Assembly (NCBI RefSeq): GCF_000698575.1
Contig: NZ_JFHD01000001.1
Coordinates: 248,001-312,000, forward strand
Direction: 5' to 3'
From: Caballeronia zhejiangensis
Lineage (GTDB): Bacteria; Pseudomonadota; Gammaproteobacteria; Burkholderiales; Burkholderiaceae
DNA length: 64,000 nt
The notes below the pieces were generated by a model, which made no database searches, was not told the DNA's origin, and was given only the letters and a program-made list of their open reading frames with translations. The translations under genes were made by a program, and so were the position numbers. Position 1 is the first letter of the stretch. Each line of letters begins with the position of its first letter. This document shows, piece after piece, positions 45,289 to 54,483 of this stretch.

Positions 45289-47244
45289 TCAGTGATGCAC
45301 GGCGCTGCGGCGATCGGCATCGAGATAGTTGTTGATCGTCGGCGCGACGTCCGCCGCGACGGATGCGAAGCGAAAGCCGTTGCGTCCCTTGCGCTTCGCT
45401 TCGTACATCGCGCGATCCGCGTCGCCGAGCATCGCTTCGGCGGACGTGTCGAAGCCGCCCGCGCACATCGCGATGCCGACGCTCGTGCCGAGATGCGCTT
45501 CGACGCGGCCGAGTTCGAACGGCCGTCCGATCGCGCGGCAAATGTCCTGCGCGATGCGGCTGCATGCACTCGATGACGAAATCCCGCGCGCCAGCAGCAC
45601 GAATTCATCGCCGGCGAGGCGGCAGACGAGATCGCCCGCGCGCGTCGTCTTTTTCAGGCGCGCGGCCACCTGTATCAACAGCGCGTCGCCGACGTCGTGA
45701 CCGTGCTGATCGTTGATGCTCTTGAAGCCGTCGAGGTCCATGAAGAAGAGCGCGAAAGGCACGGCGTCATCGCGGGCGGCATCGACGGAAAGCGCGAGTT
45801 GCTCGGCGAGCGCGCGCCGGTTCGGCAGGCCCGTGAGCGCGTCCAGCATGACTTCGGAGCGCATCTGATTTTCGCGCCGCTTGGTCTCGGTGATGTCCTG
45901 CGACATGATGTAGAAACCGGCAATTTCCTCGCGCTGAAACTCGGGAATATACGTCGCGTTCCAGACGCGGCTCGGCGCGCCTTCATAGACGATGTCCTCG
46001 TGCGTCACGCGTTCGCCGGCGAGCACGCGGCGAAAGTAAGGCAGACAGCGCTCGAAGGTCGACGCGCCGATCGTGTCGCGCACAGTCTTGCCACGCAACG
46101 CCGAAGGCTCGACGCCGAACACCTCGCGATACACCTGATTGTTGAAGCGATAGCGCAGGTCAGCATCGACGTGTGCGATGAGAACGGGCAGATTGTCCGT
46201 GATCGTCTGCAGCGCGGCGCGATTGCTGGTGAGCTCGCGCGTGCGTTCGAGCACGCGGCGCTCCAGTTCCTGCCGATAATCGCGCAACACCTGTTCGCTG
46301 TATTTGCGGCTCGAGATGTCGTGCGCGACGCTCACGAAATGCAGCGGCTCGCCGCGTTCGTCCCGAATCAGCGCGACGGAAAGCTCGACCCAAACCGGCT
46401 CGCCGTTACGGCGGCGATATCGTTTTTCCAGCGTATACGTCTTGCTCGTGCCGTCGAGCAGTTCCGCGACGAGTTGCAGATCGGCCGACAGATCCGCTTC
46501 GTCGGTGATCTGCTGAAAGGTCATCGTGACGAGTTCATCGGCGCTATAACCGGTGATTTCGCACAGCTTCGGATTCACTTCGACGAAGCGGCCCTCCAGA
46601 TCGACGATAGCCTTGCCCGTCGGCGTCTGTTCGAAGATCGTATGAAAGCGCGTCTCGGACAGGCGCAGCTTGCGGCGGTCGGCTTCCTGAATCTCACGCG
46701 TTTCGCGCGCGGCTTCGCGCTGCACGATCTCGCGCTCGACGGTCGCCGCGAGATCGCACAGCGCGGCCTGCGAGCTTGCCGTGAGTTTGCGCGGCTTCGT
46801 GTCGATCGCGCAAAGCGTGCCGAGCACGAGACCTCTGGACGAGCGCAACGGCACGCCCGCATAGAAGCGGATGTGTGGCGCGCCCCTGACGAGCGGATTG
46901 CCGGCGAAGCGCGCATCCGCGTGAGCGTCCTCGACGAGCAGCAGACGTTCGGAGTGAAGCGCGTGCGCGCAGAACGACACGTCGCGCGCGGTTTCGCATA
47001 CATCGAGTCCGACACGCGACTTGAACCATTGCCGATGTTCATCGACGAGCGATACCAGCGCGATCGGCACCTGCAACAGCTCGGCGACGACGCGCGTTAC
47101 GCGGTCGAACACTTCTTCCTGTGGCGTGTCGAGCAGGTCGAGACTGTGCAGCAACTGGAGCCGCTTCGCTTCGTCGGCGGGCAGAGGCGCCGTGTGCCAT
47201 TCGTGTACGGGTTGCAAGGTTCTTCTCGATTCGGTATTCGCCAT
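45289..47244 (-). CDS. GAF-PAS-PAS-GGDEF sensor diguanylate cyclase (AGDEF)
   Basis: The 651-residue cytoplasmic protein has a GAF domain (about 40-190, with VRFYAGVPLRSSRGLVLGTLC-like sequence), two PAS domains (about 195-325 and 345-475, each followed by a PAC-like segment such as HFVSVAHDISSRK) and a C-terminal GGDEF domain (about 480-650). The active-site loop reads LAGDEF rather than GGDEF, a variant known to be active in some enzymes. DLDGFKSINDQHGHDVGD supplies the metal site. No EAL domain and no obvious RxxD I-site directly before the loop were noted. It should make cyclic di-GMP in response to a small ligand or redox signal, which could feed exopolysaccharide control. ATG 47244 is preferred to a TTG at 47268. 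Confidence 0.9.
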   Translation of the reverse strand: MANTESRRTLQPVHEWHTAPLPADEAKRLQLLHSLDLLDTPQEEVFDRVTRVVAELLQVPIALVSLVDEHRQWFKSRVGLDVCETARDVSFCAHALHSERLLLVEDAHADARFAGNPLVRGAPHIRFYAGVPLRSSRGLVLGTLCAIDTKPRKLTASSQAALCDLAATVEREIVQREAARETREIQEADRRKLRLSETRFHTIFEQTPTGKAIVDLEGRFVEVNPKLCEITGYSADELVTMTFQQITDEADLSADLQLVAELLDGTSKTYTLEKRYRRRNGEPVWVELSVALIRDERGEPLHFVSVAHDISSRKYSEQVLRDYRQELERRVLERTRELTSNRAALQTITDNLPVLIAHVDADLRYRFNNQVYREVFGVEPSALRGKTVRDTIGASTFERCLPYFRRVLAGERVTHEDIVYEGAPSRVWNATYIPEFQREEIAGFYIMSQDITETKRRENQMRSEVMLDALTGLPNRRALAEQLALSVDAARDDAVPFALFFMDLDGFKSINDQHGHDVGDALLIQVAARLKKTTRAGDLVCRLAGDEFVLLARGISSSSACSRIAQDICRAIGRPFELGRVEAHLGTSVGIAMCAGGFDTSAEAMLGDADRAMYEAKRKGRNGFRFASVAADVAPTINNYLDADRRSAVHH

Positions 47245-47364
47245 CGGGCCCAATGCCACGATGAGCAATTTATCGAACCTTCCGCAATCCCGATTCGCCG
47301 ATCAAAGGCCGGCTTTTCCCTCAGTTCGCGAGATGTGCCTTACGGACGAAATGACGCAGAGCGG

Positions 47365-48207
47365 TCAGAGCCCCAGGCAAACCGCCCCGACCGCGACCAC
47401 CACGCAGGCGAGCCAGCGCCTCGCGCTGACGGCTTCCTGAAGGAACACGCGCCCGATGAGCGCCGCGAACACGACGCTCGTTTCGCGCAACGCGGAGACC
47501 GTGCCCATCGCGCCGGATTGCATCGCCCAGATCACGATGCCGTAAGCCGCGATCGACACGAGGCCGCCCGCGAGCGACGAACCCACGGCCATCGGCGCTC
47601 GCTTCACGGGCGTCCATAGCGCCGCGGGCCCGCGTTTCGCGACGAAAATCATCGGCATGAACCAATAGAACATGAACATCCACGCGGTGTAGGTGAGCGC
47701 TTCGCCATCGGACAGACGCACGCCGATGCCGTCGATCACCGTGTAGATCGCGATGGTCACGCCCGTCGTCAACGCGGCGAGCACCCCCGCGCGCGATACG
47801 CGGCCGCCCTGCAATGCAAGCGCGATGATGCCGCCCGAGATCAGCACGATCCCGAGCGCATGCAGCGGGCCGATCGCCTCGTGCGCGAAGATGGCCGCGC
47901 CGAGCGTGACGAGCATTGGCGACGATCCGCGCGCGATCGGATAAGCCTGGGCGAGATCGCCGCGCCGATACGAGCGCACGAGGCTCACGTTGTAGACGAT
48001 ATGCACGAGCCCCGACGCGACGATGTAGGGCCACGCGGCTTTCGCGGGCATCGGCAGATAGAAGACGACGATCGCGGACACGGCGCCGATCGCGATGCTC
48101 ATCCACGTCATCGAGAGGAACCGGTCGCGGTTGCCATGGAGCATCGCGTTCCAGCTTGCGTGGAGCACGGCTGCCAAGAGAACGACACCGCCGGTGTAGG
48201 TGAACAT
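47365..48207 (-). CDS. EamA/DMT-family transporter
   Basis: The 280-residue product has about ten membrane helices in two EamA repeats, with the first at residues 2-20 and the second repeat starting near 142 (GVLAALTTGVTIAIYTVIDG). The PIARGSSPMLVTLGAAIF motif is typical. It probably exports a metabolite or amino acid. It is divergent from a LysR gene, and a perfect dyad lies between them. The substrate is unknown. Confidence 0.88.
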   Translation of the reverse strand: MFTYTGGVVLLAAVLHASWNAMLHGNRDRFLSMTWMSIAIGAVSAIVVFYLPMPAKAAWPYIVASGLVHIVYNVSLVRSYRRGDLAQAYPIARGSSPMLVTLGAAIFAHEAIGPLHALGIVLISGGIIALALQGGRVSRAGVLAALTTGVTIAIYTVIDGIGVRLSDGEALTYTAWMFMFYWFMPMIFVAKRGPAALWTPVKRAPMAVGSSLAGGLVSIAAYGIVIWAMQSGAMGTVSALRETSVVFAALIGRVFLQEAVSARRWLACVVVAVGAVCLGL

Positions 48208-48232
48208 GCTTTCTTATGTCGGTTATATGACG

Positions 48233-48254
48233 GATAGTTACTAGAATAACTATC
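48233..48254. promoter_or_regulatory. Perfect 8-bp dyad, candidate LysR operator
   Basis: GATAGTTA and TAACTATC flank a 6-base spacer in the 105-bp gap between the EamA and LysR genes. The half-site TAACTATC occurs again at 49262-49269, upstream of the PQQ dehydrogenase gene. Confidence 0.65.
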
Positions 48255-48312
48255 TTGTGAGCCGCCCACAAACCATATAAATTGCATCGTCGCGTTAGAA
48301 AAGCTCTTGCGA

Positions 48313-49221
48313 ATGAGACCGGCATTGCCTTCACTCAATGCGTTGCGCGCTTTCGAAGCCGCTGGGCGACTCGGTAGCTTCAAGGAAGCCGCCGCCGAGC
48401 TGCATGTCACGCACGGGGCGATCAGCCAGCAAGTGCGTTTGCTCGAAGCGTGGCTCGGCGCACCCCTGTTCGAGCGTCATAACCGGCGTGTGGTGTTGAC
48501 CCCGGCGGCGCGCGTTTATCTCGCGCAAATCGGTCCGCTCTTCGATCGGCTCTCGCAGGCCACGGCGCGCTATGGCGTGTCCGAGGCCGTGTCGCGCACG
48601 CTCACCGTGAATGCGCCCGCTACCTTCACGTTGCGCTGGCTCGTGCCGAGGCTCGAACAATTTCGCGCGCGTCATCCCGATGTGGAAGTCAGGATAGAGA
48701 CATCGAACGAACCGGTAGAAAGCCTGAAGGACACTTACGACATCGTGATTCGCGGCGGCCCCGACACGTTTTACGGTTACGTGATGCGGCGCTTTCTCGA
48801 AGAGGAACGTCTGCCGGTGTGCAGCCCCACGCTGTCCAAACGTCTTCCTTTGCAGACGCCTGAAGACTTGCGGCGGCACACGCTGCTGCACACGTCGAGC
48901 TTGCCGCGCGTCTGGCCGGATTGGCTCGCGCAGGCGGGCATCGCGGCGCTCACGCCAGCGGCGGTGCTCACCTTCGATCACTTCTATCTGACCTTGCAGG
49001 CCGCTGTCGATGGCATGGGCATCGCGATGGGCCCGACCGCGCTCGTCGCCGACGATCTCGCGTCAGGCCGTCTCATTGCGCCATTCGACGGGCCGCGTTT
49101 GCCGTCGCGAAGCTATTGCACGTATGTCGCCGATGAGAAAGCGGGGCACGATCTGATCGTGCTGTTTCGCGCATGGCTCGAACAAGAAGGACAAGCGTTC
49201 GCGACCGAGCACGACGTGTGA
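48313..49221 (+). CDS. LysR-family regulator (GcvA-like)
   Basis: The 302-residue product starts LPSLNALRAFEAAGRLGSFKEAAAELHVTHG-type sequence, with the HTH continuing AISQQVRLLEAWLGAPLF, and then has a GcvA-type effector domain (LTVNAPATFTLRWLVPRLEQF). ATG 48313 is preferred to TTG 48307. It is divergent from the EamA transporter and probably binds the dyad between them. Regulation of the downstream dehydrogenase is possible through a shared half-site. Confidence 0.9.
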   Translation: MRPALPSLNALRAFEAAGRLGSFKEAAAELHVTHGAISQQVRLLEAWLGAPLFERHNRRVVLTPAARVYLAQIGPLFDRLSQATARYGVSEAVSRTLTVNAPATFTLRWLVPRLEQFRARHPDVEVRIETSNEPVESLKDTYDIVIRGGPDTFYGYVMRRFLEEERLPVCSPTLSKRLPLQTPEDLRRHTLLHTSSLPRVWPDWLAQAGIAALTPAAVLTFDHFYLTLQAAVDGMGIAMGPTALVADDLASGRLIAPFDGPRLPSRSYCTYVADEKAGHDLIVLFRAWLEQEGQAFATEHDV

Positions 49222-49494
49222 GCCTGCGCCGCGCTGCATTCGTGCGAACTATGCAGAAATTTAACTATCTGGTTAGAATGCACGGGTTTACGCTAATGCC
49301 CCGGCCGGTCTGACTGATCGCGCGGGACATGCGATCCAGCCGCGCACATCGGCGCACGCGTTCATGCGTCGCCGCTTCTCGCGTGTCGCGGTATCGACTT
49401 CACGGAACGCTTTCATCGCGCGGTGCGATACGGCCGCGGCATTCCTATCGTCGCCGAAGCCGGATCGCATGGCAGATTCCTGGAGAAGATTTCG
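49222..49494. promoter_or_regulatory. Leader region of PQQ dehydrogenase with repeated half-site
   Basis: This 273-bp gap contains TAACTATC at 49262-49269 followed by TGGTTAG, an imperfect TAAC..GTTA dyad that repeats the half-site of the 48233 operator. No gene is seen. Confidence 0.45.
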
Positions 49495-51927
49495 ATGTCT
49501 ACGAGTAAAGCCCGTCTTTCAGCCGCGCTGAGAGCAGGGTGTGTTGTGCTGGGCCTCGCGCTGCTGGCCACTGGTCTGATTTTCGTCGTCGGCGGCGCAA
49601 AGCTCGCGCTTCTGCACGGCAGCGCGTATTTCGTGATCGCGGGAGCGGTTATCGCCGTATCCGCGGTGCAGTTCATGCGGGCGAAGTCGTCGGCTGTGCT
49701 CGCCTTCGGCGCGGTATTTATCGGCACGCTCGTGTGGGCGCCCATCGACGGCGGTTTCGATTTCTGGCCGCTCGTGTCGCGGCTGATGCTGCCGGCCGGC
49801 TTCATGATGCTCGCGCTGCTTACATGGCCATCGTTGCGCACGCATGAGACGGGCAAGCCCGCGCCGAAGCGCGCGTATGCGTTCGCTGGCGTCATCGCGC
49901 TTTGCATGCTCGTTACCTTCGTGCAGATGTTCGAGCCGCATCCGACCGTCGCATCCGATGGCAATGAAACGCCGCTCGTGCCCGTCGCGAAGGAGCACGC
50001 GCAGAAGGACTGGAGCAACTACGGCAACACGGCCGGCGGCAGCCGCTTCGTGGCGCTCGATCAGATCACGCGCGATAACGTGAAGGATCTGCGTGTCGCG
50101 TGGACCTTCCATACGGGCGATGTCCCCGAAAGCCCGACCGGCAACGGCGCGGAAGATCAGGAGACGCCACTGCAGATCGGCGACCGCATCTACCTGTGCA
50201 CGCCGCACAACAACGTGATCGCCGTCGATGCCGACAGCGGCAAGCAGATCTGGAAGCGCGAGATCAACGCGCGGGCGCAGGTCTGGAACCGCTGTCGCGG
50301 CCTCGCGTATTTCGATGCGACGAAACCTGTGGCGCAACCGACGATAAACGGTTCGACGCCTGTGACCCCCGTTTCCATCGCGGCGGGCGCAAGCTGCCAG
50401 CGCCGCTTGCTGATGAACACGATCGATGCGCGTCTCGTCGCCATCGATGCCAACACCGGCGCGCTGTGCGAAGGCTTCGGCGAACACGGCTTCGTGAACC
50501 TGAAAGCGGGTCTCGGCGCGGCCGACGATCCGAAGTATCAGCTCACGTCGGCGCCGACGCTCGCGGGCACGACGGTCGTGGTGGGCGGACGCGTGGCCGA
50601 CAACGTGCAGACCGACATGCCGGGCGGCGTATTGCGCGGCTTCGACGTCATTACCGGCGAGATGCGCTGGGCTTTCGATCCGGGCCACGACGACCCCAAC
50701 GCGCGCCTGCAACCGGGTCAGAGTTACGCGCGCAGCACGCCGAATTCGTGGGCGCCGATGTCCTACGACGCCGCGATGAACACTGTCTTCATCCCGATGG
50801 GCAGCTCGTCGGTGGACTTGTGGGGCGGCAATCGCACGCCGCTGGATCACAAGTACGCGACGTCGATCCTCGCGCTCGATGCGACCACCGGCAAGGAAAA
50901 GTGGGTGTACCAGACGGTCCACAACGATCTGTGGGACTTCGACGTTCCGATGCAGCCGAGCCTCGTCGACTTTCCCGAGAAGGATGGATCGACGAAGCCC
51001 GCGGTCGTGTTCGGCACGAAATCCGGTCAGATCTTCGTGCTCGACCGCATGACGGGCAAGCCGCTTACGCGCGTCGAAGAACGCAAGGTGAAGACGGGCA
51101 CGATCGCGCAGGAACAGTACTCGTCGACGCAGCCGTTCTCGGCCGGCATGCCGACGATCGGCGCGGACACGCTGAAGGAATCCGACATGTGGGGCGCGAC
51201 GCCGTTCGATCAGTTGATGTGCCGCATCAGTTTCAAGTCGATGCGCTATGACGGCCTCTTCACCGCCCCCGACACCGATGTCTCGCTGAGCTTCCCGGGA
51301 TCGCTCGGCGGCATGAACTGGGGCAGCCTGTCGACGGATCCGAATCATCACGTCGTCTTCGTGAACGACATGCGCCTCGGTCTCTGGGTGCAGATGATTC
51401 CGCAAAAGACCGACAGCGCGCCCGCGAGCAACGGCGGCGAAGCCGTGAACACGGGCATGGGCGCGGTGCCGCTGAAGGGCACGCCGTATGCCGTGAACAA
51501 GAACCGCTTCATGTCGCCGCTCGGCATTCCGTGCCAGAAGCCGCCGTTCGGCACGCTCTCGGCGGTCGATCTGAAGACGCAAAAGATCGTGTGGCAAGTG
51601 CCCGTCGGCACCGTGCAGGACACGGGTCCGTTCGGCATCAAGATGCGCGTGAAGATGCCCATCGGCATGCCGACGCTCGGCGGCACGCTCGCGACGCAAG
51701 GCGGCCTCGTGTTCATCGCGGGCACGCAGGACTATTATCTGCGTGCGTTCGACAGCGCCACCGGCAAGGAAGTGTGGAAGGCGCGCTTGCCGGTCGGAAG
51801 CCAGGGCGGTCCGATGAGCTATGTGTCGCCGAAGACGGGCAAGCAATACGTGCTGATTTCGGCGGGCGGCGCGCGGCAATCGCCGGATCGTGGCGATTAC
51901 GTCATCGCGTATGCATTGAACCACTGA
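49495..51927 (+). CDS. Membrane-bound PQQ-dependent dehydrogenase (glucose/quinate family)
   Basis: The 810-residue product starts at ATG 49495 with GGAG about ten bases upstream. Five N-terminal TM helices (about 12-140) anchor an eight-bladed propeller in the periplasm. Diagnostic segments are DWSNYGNTAGGSRF, ETPLQIGDRIYLCTPHN with the PQQ-contact His, LDATTGKEKWVYQTVHNDLWDFD with the catalytic-site Asp/Lys region, and several tryptophan-docking repeats. It oxidises a sugar or polyol and passes electrons to ubiquinone. Length fits both glucose dehydrogenase (Gcd) and quinate dehydrogenase (QuiA), and the substrate cannot be decided here. A porin gene follows after 20 bp. No pqq genes are in the window. 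Confidence 0.92.
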   Translation: MSTSKARLSAALRAGCVVLGLALLATGLIFVVGGAKLALLHGSAYFVIAGAVIAVSAVQFMRAKSSAVLAFGAVFIGTLVWAPIDGGFDFWPLVSRLMLPAGFMMLALLTWPSLRTHETGKPAPKRAYAFAGVIALCMLVTFVQMFEPHPTVASDGNETPLVPVAKEHAQKDWSNYGNTAGGSRFVALDQITRDNVKDLRVAWTFHTGDVPESPTGNGAEDQETPLQIGDRIYLCTPHNNVIAVDADSGKQIWKREINARAQVWNRCRGLAYFDATKPVAQPTINGSTPVTPVSIAAGASCQRRLLMNTIDARLVAIDANTGALCEGFGEHGFVNLKAGLGAADDPKYQLTSAPTLAGTTVVVGGRVADNVQTDMPGGVLRGFDVITGEMRWAFDPGHDDPNARLQPGQSYARSTPNSWAPMSYDAAMNTVFIPMGSSSVDLWGGNRTPLDHKYATSILALDATTGKEKWVYQTVHNDLWDFDVPMQPSLVDFPEKDGSTKPAVVFGTKSGQIFVLDRMTGKPLTRVEERKVKTGTIAQEQYSSTQPFSAGMPTIGADTLKESDMWGATPFDQLMCRISFKSMRYDGLFTAPDTDVSLSFPGSLGGMNWGSLSTDPNHHVVFVNDMRLGLWVQMIPQKTDSAPASNGGEAVNTGMGAVPLKGTPYAVNKNRFMSPLGIPCQKPPFGTLSAVDLKTQKIVWQVPVGTVQDTGPFGIKMRVKMPIGMPTLGGTLATQGGLVFIAGTQDYYLRAFDSATGKEVWKARLPVGSQGGPMSYVSPKTGKQYVLISAGGARQSPDRGDYVIAYALNH

Positions 51928-51947
51928 TCGTACGAACCGAAGATTTC

Positions 51948-52973
51948 ATGCGTCTGACCAACACTTTCATTTGCCTGCTGGCTGTATCGATGCTGTGCGG
52001 CATCGGTGCAACGTCCGCGCATGCGCAGAGCGCCGTGACCTTGTACGGCAGCATCGATACGAGCATCGAAGTGACGAACCCGGGCTCGTCGTGGACGCCG
52101 CGCATGGATTCGGGCGCGTATCGCGGCTCGCGCTTCGGCTTGCGCGGCTACGAGCAATTGAGCGGCGATACGCGTCTGCTCTTCGATCTGGAAAGCGGCT
52201 TCAGTTCCGCCGACGGCACCTTCGCGACGGCCAACACGATCTTCAATCGACAGGCGTGGATCGGGCTCGGCGCGCCGTGGGGCGAGTTGCGCTTCGGCCG
52301 GCAGTATTCGCCGATCTACATTCCGTTCAAGGGCGGACTCGATGCATTCGGTGCGGGCACGATCGCGTCGGGGCTCAACAATCTGTCGAAGATCACGCCT
52401 TACACGAATAACGGCATCACGTATCTGTCGCCCGATTTTCACGGCTTCACGACGACGCTCATGGTCGCATTGCGCGATAGCGGCAACGGCAACGGGCTAT
52501 CGGGGAACTACGAGACGTTCGCGTATCACAGCGGGCCGTTTCGCATTTCGTACGCGCATCAGGACACGCAAGGCGACACCGGCTTGCGTGCGAATCTCGG
52601 CGGCGTGTCGTATCGCTTCGGCAAGACGACGGCCTTCCTCTCGCACTTCAACGGCGATGGCGGGTCGCCGCGCTATCACAACGACGGTCTTTCGGTCTCG
52701 ATGCGCTACGCGGTGACGCCGCGCCTGCGCGCATCGCTCGGCTATGCGTATGCACGCGATCGCTCGGGCAGCGATAACGACGCTGACCAGTTCAGCGTTG
52801 CGTGCGAATACGATCTCTCGCCGAAGGTGCTGCTTTACGCGAGCGGCGCGATGCTGCGCAATCATGGCGACGCGACCTTCACGCTGCGCGGCGTGAACGT
52901 AGTCGGGATTCCGGCGGCTTATCCCGGCGCGCCGGTGCGCGGCGTGCAGGTTGGCATGATCGACCGGTTCTGA
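51948..52973 (+). CDS. Burkholderia-type gram-negative porin
   Basis: The 341-residue product starts at ATG 51948. It has a signal peptide (LTNTFICLLAVSMLCGIGATSAHAQ, cleaved before SAVTLYG) and then the trimeric 16-strand porin pattern, with the typical first strand SVTLYGSIDTSIE-type, the SRFGLRGYEQLSGD block and the RQAWIGLGAPWGELRFGRQY block. It ends in Phe (MIDRF), as required for Bam assembly. It lies 20 bp after the PQQ dehydrogenase gene and may supply its substrate to the periplasm. A frame open upstream runs through the dehydrogenase and is rejected. Confidence 0.92.
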   Translation: MRLTNTFICLLAVSMLCGIGATSAHAQSAVTLYGSIDTSIEVTNPGSSWTPRMDSGAYRGSRFGLRGYEQLSGDTRLLFDLESGFSSADGTFATANTIFNRQAWIGLGAPWGELRFGRQYSPIYIPFKGGLDAFGAGTIASGLNNLSKITPYTNNGITYLSPDFHGFTTTLMVALRDSGNGNGLSGNYETFAYHSGPFRISYAHQDTQGDTGLRANLGGVSYRFGKTTAFLSHFNGDGGSPRYHNDGLSVSMRYAVTPRLRASLGYAYARDRSGSDNDADQFSVACEYDLSPKVLLYASGAMLRNHGDATFTLRGVNVVGIPAAYPGAPVRGVQVGMIDRF

Positions 52974-52976
52974 TTC

Positions 52977-53333
52977 TCAGCGTCTCTTCTTCGCCTCATC
53001 GAGGCACGCCGCGAGCTTCTCGAAGTAATCCAGTGCTTTTCGCGTCGGCACGACGGTCTTGATGCGCAGATCGTCGCTGCTTTCATCGACGGATACGAGG
53101 CCTTGCTTTCTGAGGTTCGTCAGCTTGCGATGCACCGTCGCCGGCGCGCCCGCGATAGACAGCGCCATCGTCTCCGTGACCGTCAGCGCATGGCCCGCGT
53201 GCCACGACGCCGTGAGCGCTTCGAGCAAGCGTTCTTCGGCAGCATCGAGCTTCGGCACCGAAGGCAATGCCTGCACTGCCTGAGCCAGATTCAGGAAGCG
53301 GAAATAGGCATCGAACGCGCTCTTTTTGGCCAT
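52977..53333 (-). CDS. MarR-like winged-helix regulator
   Basis: The 118-residue product (from ATG 53333; ATG 53366 or TTG 53387 would add 11 or 18 residues) has a winged HTH: ALTVTETMALSIAGAPATVHRKLTNLRKQGLVSV (about 48-81), then a charged wing (ESSDDLRIKTVVPT) and a C-terminal helix. It is smaller than most MarR proteins. It converges on the porin with 3 bp between. A perfect palindrome lies upstream of it. Its targets are unknown; autoregulation is likely. Confidence 0.75.
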   Translation of the reverse strand: MAKKSAFDAYFRFLNLAQAVQALPSVPKLDAAEERLLEALTASWHAGHALTVTETMALSIAGAPATVHRKLTNLRKQGLVSVDESSDDLRIKTVVPTRKALDYFEKLAACLDEAKKRR

Positions 53334-53406
53334 GAAGAAATCGCTTTTAGGGAACGAACCGATCATAGCATTCGCGATATACGGCAAACCACAATCGACG
53401 ATCTAT

Positions 53407-53421
53407 TTATCAAGTTGATAA
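53407..53421. promoter_or_regulatory. Perfect 15-bp palindrome, candidate MarR operator
   Basis: TTATCAA-G-TTGATAA is a perfect palindrome upstream of the MarR-like gene and of the rightward small gene at 53549. Its size suits a MarR dimer. Confidence 0.65.
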
Positions 53422-53453
53422 GTAAGTGCTAAGATAGTGCGTCGAGCAAGGGC

Positions 53454-53488
53454 GCAATACAAGGTCGCAATACAAGGTCGCAATACGA
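53454..53488 (+). repeat. 13-bp tandem repeat, 2.7 copies
   Basis: GCAATACAAGGTC occurs exactly twice (53454-53466 and 53467-53479), followed by a partial third copy (GCAATACGA). It lies 60 bp upstream of the small gene at 53549. Confidence 0.85.
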
Positions 53489-53548
53489 AGAGCGGACGAG
53501 TGAGCGCGTTTCGCTATCGCCCGAGCGATTTCCCGGGAGGGCAGGGGC

Positions 53549-53842
53549 GTGGTTCAGGAACGCGATAACAACTACATCACGGCGCATTTCATCGAGCAGG
53601 AGATCGAACATCTCGCGAGGATGATCCGCTCGCGCCACTGGCATCGCAGCGCGGCGTGGCCCGTTTCGTACTGGCGCGAGCGCATCGAGGAATTGCAGCA
53701 TGCGCCCGCCATCGCGCCGCTTCAGCGCATGGAGCTCGAATCGCTTCTGAACGAACTGGAGCGCATCGCGGCCAAACTCGAATCGTCGGCGAATTACGGC
53801 GGAAGAGCGCAAGGCCAGACGCGCACGATGCGCGACGCATGA
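53549..53842 (+). CDS. 97-residue hypothetical protein
   Basis: The product starts at GTG 53549 after GGGAGGGCAGGGGC. It is mostly helical, with heptad-like spacing (IEQEIEHLARMIRSRHW, then LQRMELESLLNELERIAAKLES), so it may form a coiled coil. It has no membrane segment. It has tryptophans near residues 31 and 37. I do not recognise a family. Codon use and the ribosome site support it being real. Confidence 0.6.
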   Translation: MVQERDNNYITAHFIEQEIEHLARMIRSRHWHRSAAWPVSYWRERIEELQHAPAIAPLQRMELESLLNELERIAAKLESSANYGGRAQGQTRTMRDA

Positions 53843-53901
53843 ATTCGCGCGGTGCTGCGATAAGATGTGCGTCCTTACCGCCGCTCACTGGCACGCCGCC
53901 A

Positions 53902-54456
53902 ATGTCTTCCCTTCAACTTCGCTTATGTTCCGTCGTCGGAACGGCGCTCGTCTTTATCACCTCGCTCTGGGCCAATCAGGAAATCTTTACTCATTCCGAG
54001 TTCGTGCGAGGCGTGAACTGGATTTATCTTCCGGCCGGCATTCGGCTGCTCAGCACGCTGTTGTTGGGCGCGGACGGCGCACTCGGGCTGCTTTTCGCAA
54101 GCTGGCTCGTCGATTTCTTTTATTTCTTTCCGAATGATCCGGTGAGATCTTTCGTCGGCGGCATCATTGCGACCGTCGCGCCTTATGCCGTGTATCGACT
54201 CGCGCGCGAGGTCTATGGACTCGACGCGTCGCTATCGAATCTGACGGCGGGCAGATTGATGATGCTCACCGTCGCTTATGCGCTTGCCGGTCCGCTGCTG
54301 CATAACATCTGGTTTTATCTTCAGGGCGATACGGAGCATATCGTCGCGCGATTCTTCGCGATGTTCATCGGCGATCTTGCCGGGACCATGATCGTCATCT
54401 ATACGCTCAAGGCCTTGCTGCATTTCCTGCCCGTTCCGCGCGCGCCGAACCGCTAA
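53902..54456 (+). CDS. Multi-TM protein resembling an isolated MASE1-like domain
   Basis: The 184-residue product has about five membrane helices, starting at ATG 53902. NWIYLPAGIRLLSTLLLGADGALGLLFASW near residue 35 resembles the W-x-P-aG-I segment of MASE1 sensory domains, but no cytoplasmic output domain follows. The last helix is about residues 150-170. It may be a small membrane sensor or transport accessory. Neighbouring genes give no clear hint. Confidence 0.6.
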   Translation: MSSLQLRLCSVVGTALVFITSLWANQEIFTHSEFVRGVNWIYLPAGIRLLSTLLLGADGALGLLFASWLVDFFYFFPNDPVRSFVGGIIATVAPYAVYRLAREVYGLDASLSNLTAGRLMMLTVAYALAGPLLHNIWFYLQGDTEHIVARFFAMFIGDLAGTMIVIYTLKALLHFLPVPRAPNR

Positions 54457-54483
54457 TCGTGCGACGCGCGCGCCGCATGCACG

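Noticed and set aside
49519..51924. 801-codon open frame on the minus strand
   Set aside because: It is antisense to the PQQ dehydrogenase and Arg/His-rich without motifs.
53454..53488. Possible CRISPR-like repeats
   Set aside because: The units are directly adjacent 13-mers without spacers and only 2.7 copies.
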